A stretch of 5,791 bases of DNA from Luminiphilus sp. Lineage in GTDB: Bacteria > Pseudomonadota > Gammaproteobacteria > Pseudomonadales > Halieaceae. The notes below the pieces were generated by a model. It saw only the letters and a list, made by a program, of their open reading frames with translations, was not told the DNA's origin and made no database searches. The DNA lies in the NCBI GenBank assembly GCA_022425845.1, contig JAKMEU010000317.1, positions 1-5,791 of the forward strand, given 5' to 3'. The position numbers were made by a program, and so were the translations under genes. This document shows positions 5,601 to 5,791 of this stretch, one piece after another (positions within the stretch are counted from its first letter, which is position 1; each line of letters starts with the position of its first letter).

Positions 5601-5791
5601 CCGACGCGGGATGGCAGGAGCTCCGCTTCGCGACCACCCCGGAACTGGTTGAGGCGCTGGAGAGCTGGCTGTTTGAGCACGGCGCGTTGGCCGTCACTCT
5701 GGAAGACGCCGCCGACGAGCCCCTGTTGGAGCCGGGTCCCGGTGAAACGCCGCTCTGGCAGGCCATAGAGCTTGTGGCGCAGTTTGAGCAG
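5597..5791 (+). CDS. prmA: PrmA, ribosomal protein L11 methyltransferase, N-terminal fragment
   Basis: PrmA trimethylates ribosomal protein L11 with S-adenosylmethionine. Only the first 65 residues are present; the gene continues beyond the right edge. The visible part belongs to the N-terminal L11-recognition domain: GWQELRF (5-11), a helix around 15-28, then GALAVTLEDAADEPLLEP (29-46) and PGETPLWQ (48-55). These match the E. coli pattern GAVSITFQDTHDTPVFEP and PGETRLW. The start is TTG at 5597, overlapping the accC stop as TTGA. In this frame a TAA lies at 5579-5581, and no ATG, GTG or other TTG occurs before the conserved Trp6, so TTG is the only usable common start. GGAA lies 8 bases upstream. 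The accC-prmA adjacency suggests cotranscription. The methyltransferase domain lies outside the window. Confidence 0.93.
   Translation, partial: MTDAGWQELRFATTPELVEALESWLFEHGALAVTLEDAADEPLLEPGPGETPLWQAIELVAQFEQ

Noticed and set aside
1..5791. A novel defence, mobile or biosynthetic system
   Set aside because: Nearly all of the window is accounted for by seven well-known core genes. No transposase, integrase, repeat array, nuclease, toxin or uncharacterised conserved gene is present.

Overview
The window is a compact, roughly 55-60% GC stretch of core bacterial chromosome from a gammaproteobacterium. The clearest taxonomic clues are a Fis nucleoid protein encoded directly after dusB, a type II 3-dehydroquinase (aroQ) directly upstream of accB-accC, and a Fis C-terminus ending in QYDLL as in pseudomonads. 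A Pseudomonas- or marine Cellvibrio/Haliea-type lineage is my inference; the sequence does not name the species.

There are two divergent gene clusters around a regulatory gap of about 200 bp (3061-3263). The left cluster is read on the minus strand: dusB (tRNA-dihydrouridine synthase), fis, purH (last two steps of IMP synthesis) and the first 14 codons of purD, which leaves the window at its left edge. dusB and fis overlap by 4 bp (ATGA). The fis-purH and purH-purD gaps are 36 and 20 bp, so all four could share one transcript. The right cluster is read on the plus strand: aroQ (shikimate pathway), accB and accC (biotin carrier and biotin carboxylase of acetyl-CoA carboxylase) and the first 65 codons of prmA (ribosomal protein L11 methyltransferase), which leaves at the right edge. 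Its gaps are 15 bp, 45 bp and a 4-bp overlap (TTGA).

Functionally the region joins growth-linked housekeeping: purine synthesis, tRNA and ribosome modification, aromatic amino acid precursors, fatty acid initiation and a growth-phase nucleoid protein. AccB and AccC are subunits of one enzyme; PurH and PurD act in one pathway. All complete enzymes keep their catalytic residues.

I found no mobile element, CRISPR array, RNA gene, toxin-antitoxin pair, defence system or other unrecognised system. The points worth a second look are modest: a Fis without the usual N-terminal arm, whose short length is fixed by an upstream in-frame stop; substitutions at Fis DNA-contact positions; a 39-residue N-terminal extension on DusB; a TTG start for prmA chosen by elimination; and an inverted orientation of dusB-fis relative to accBC-prmA compared with E. 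coli.
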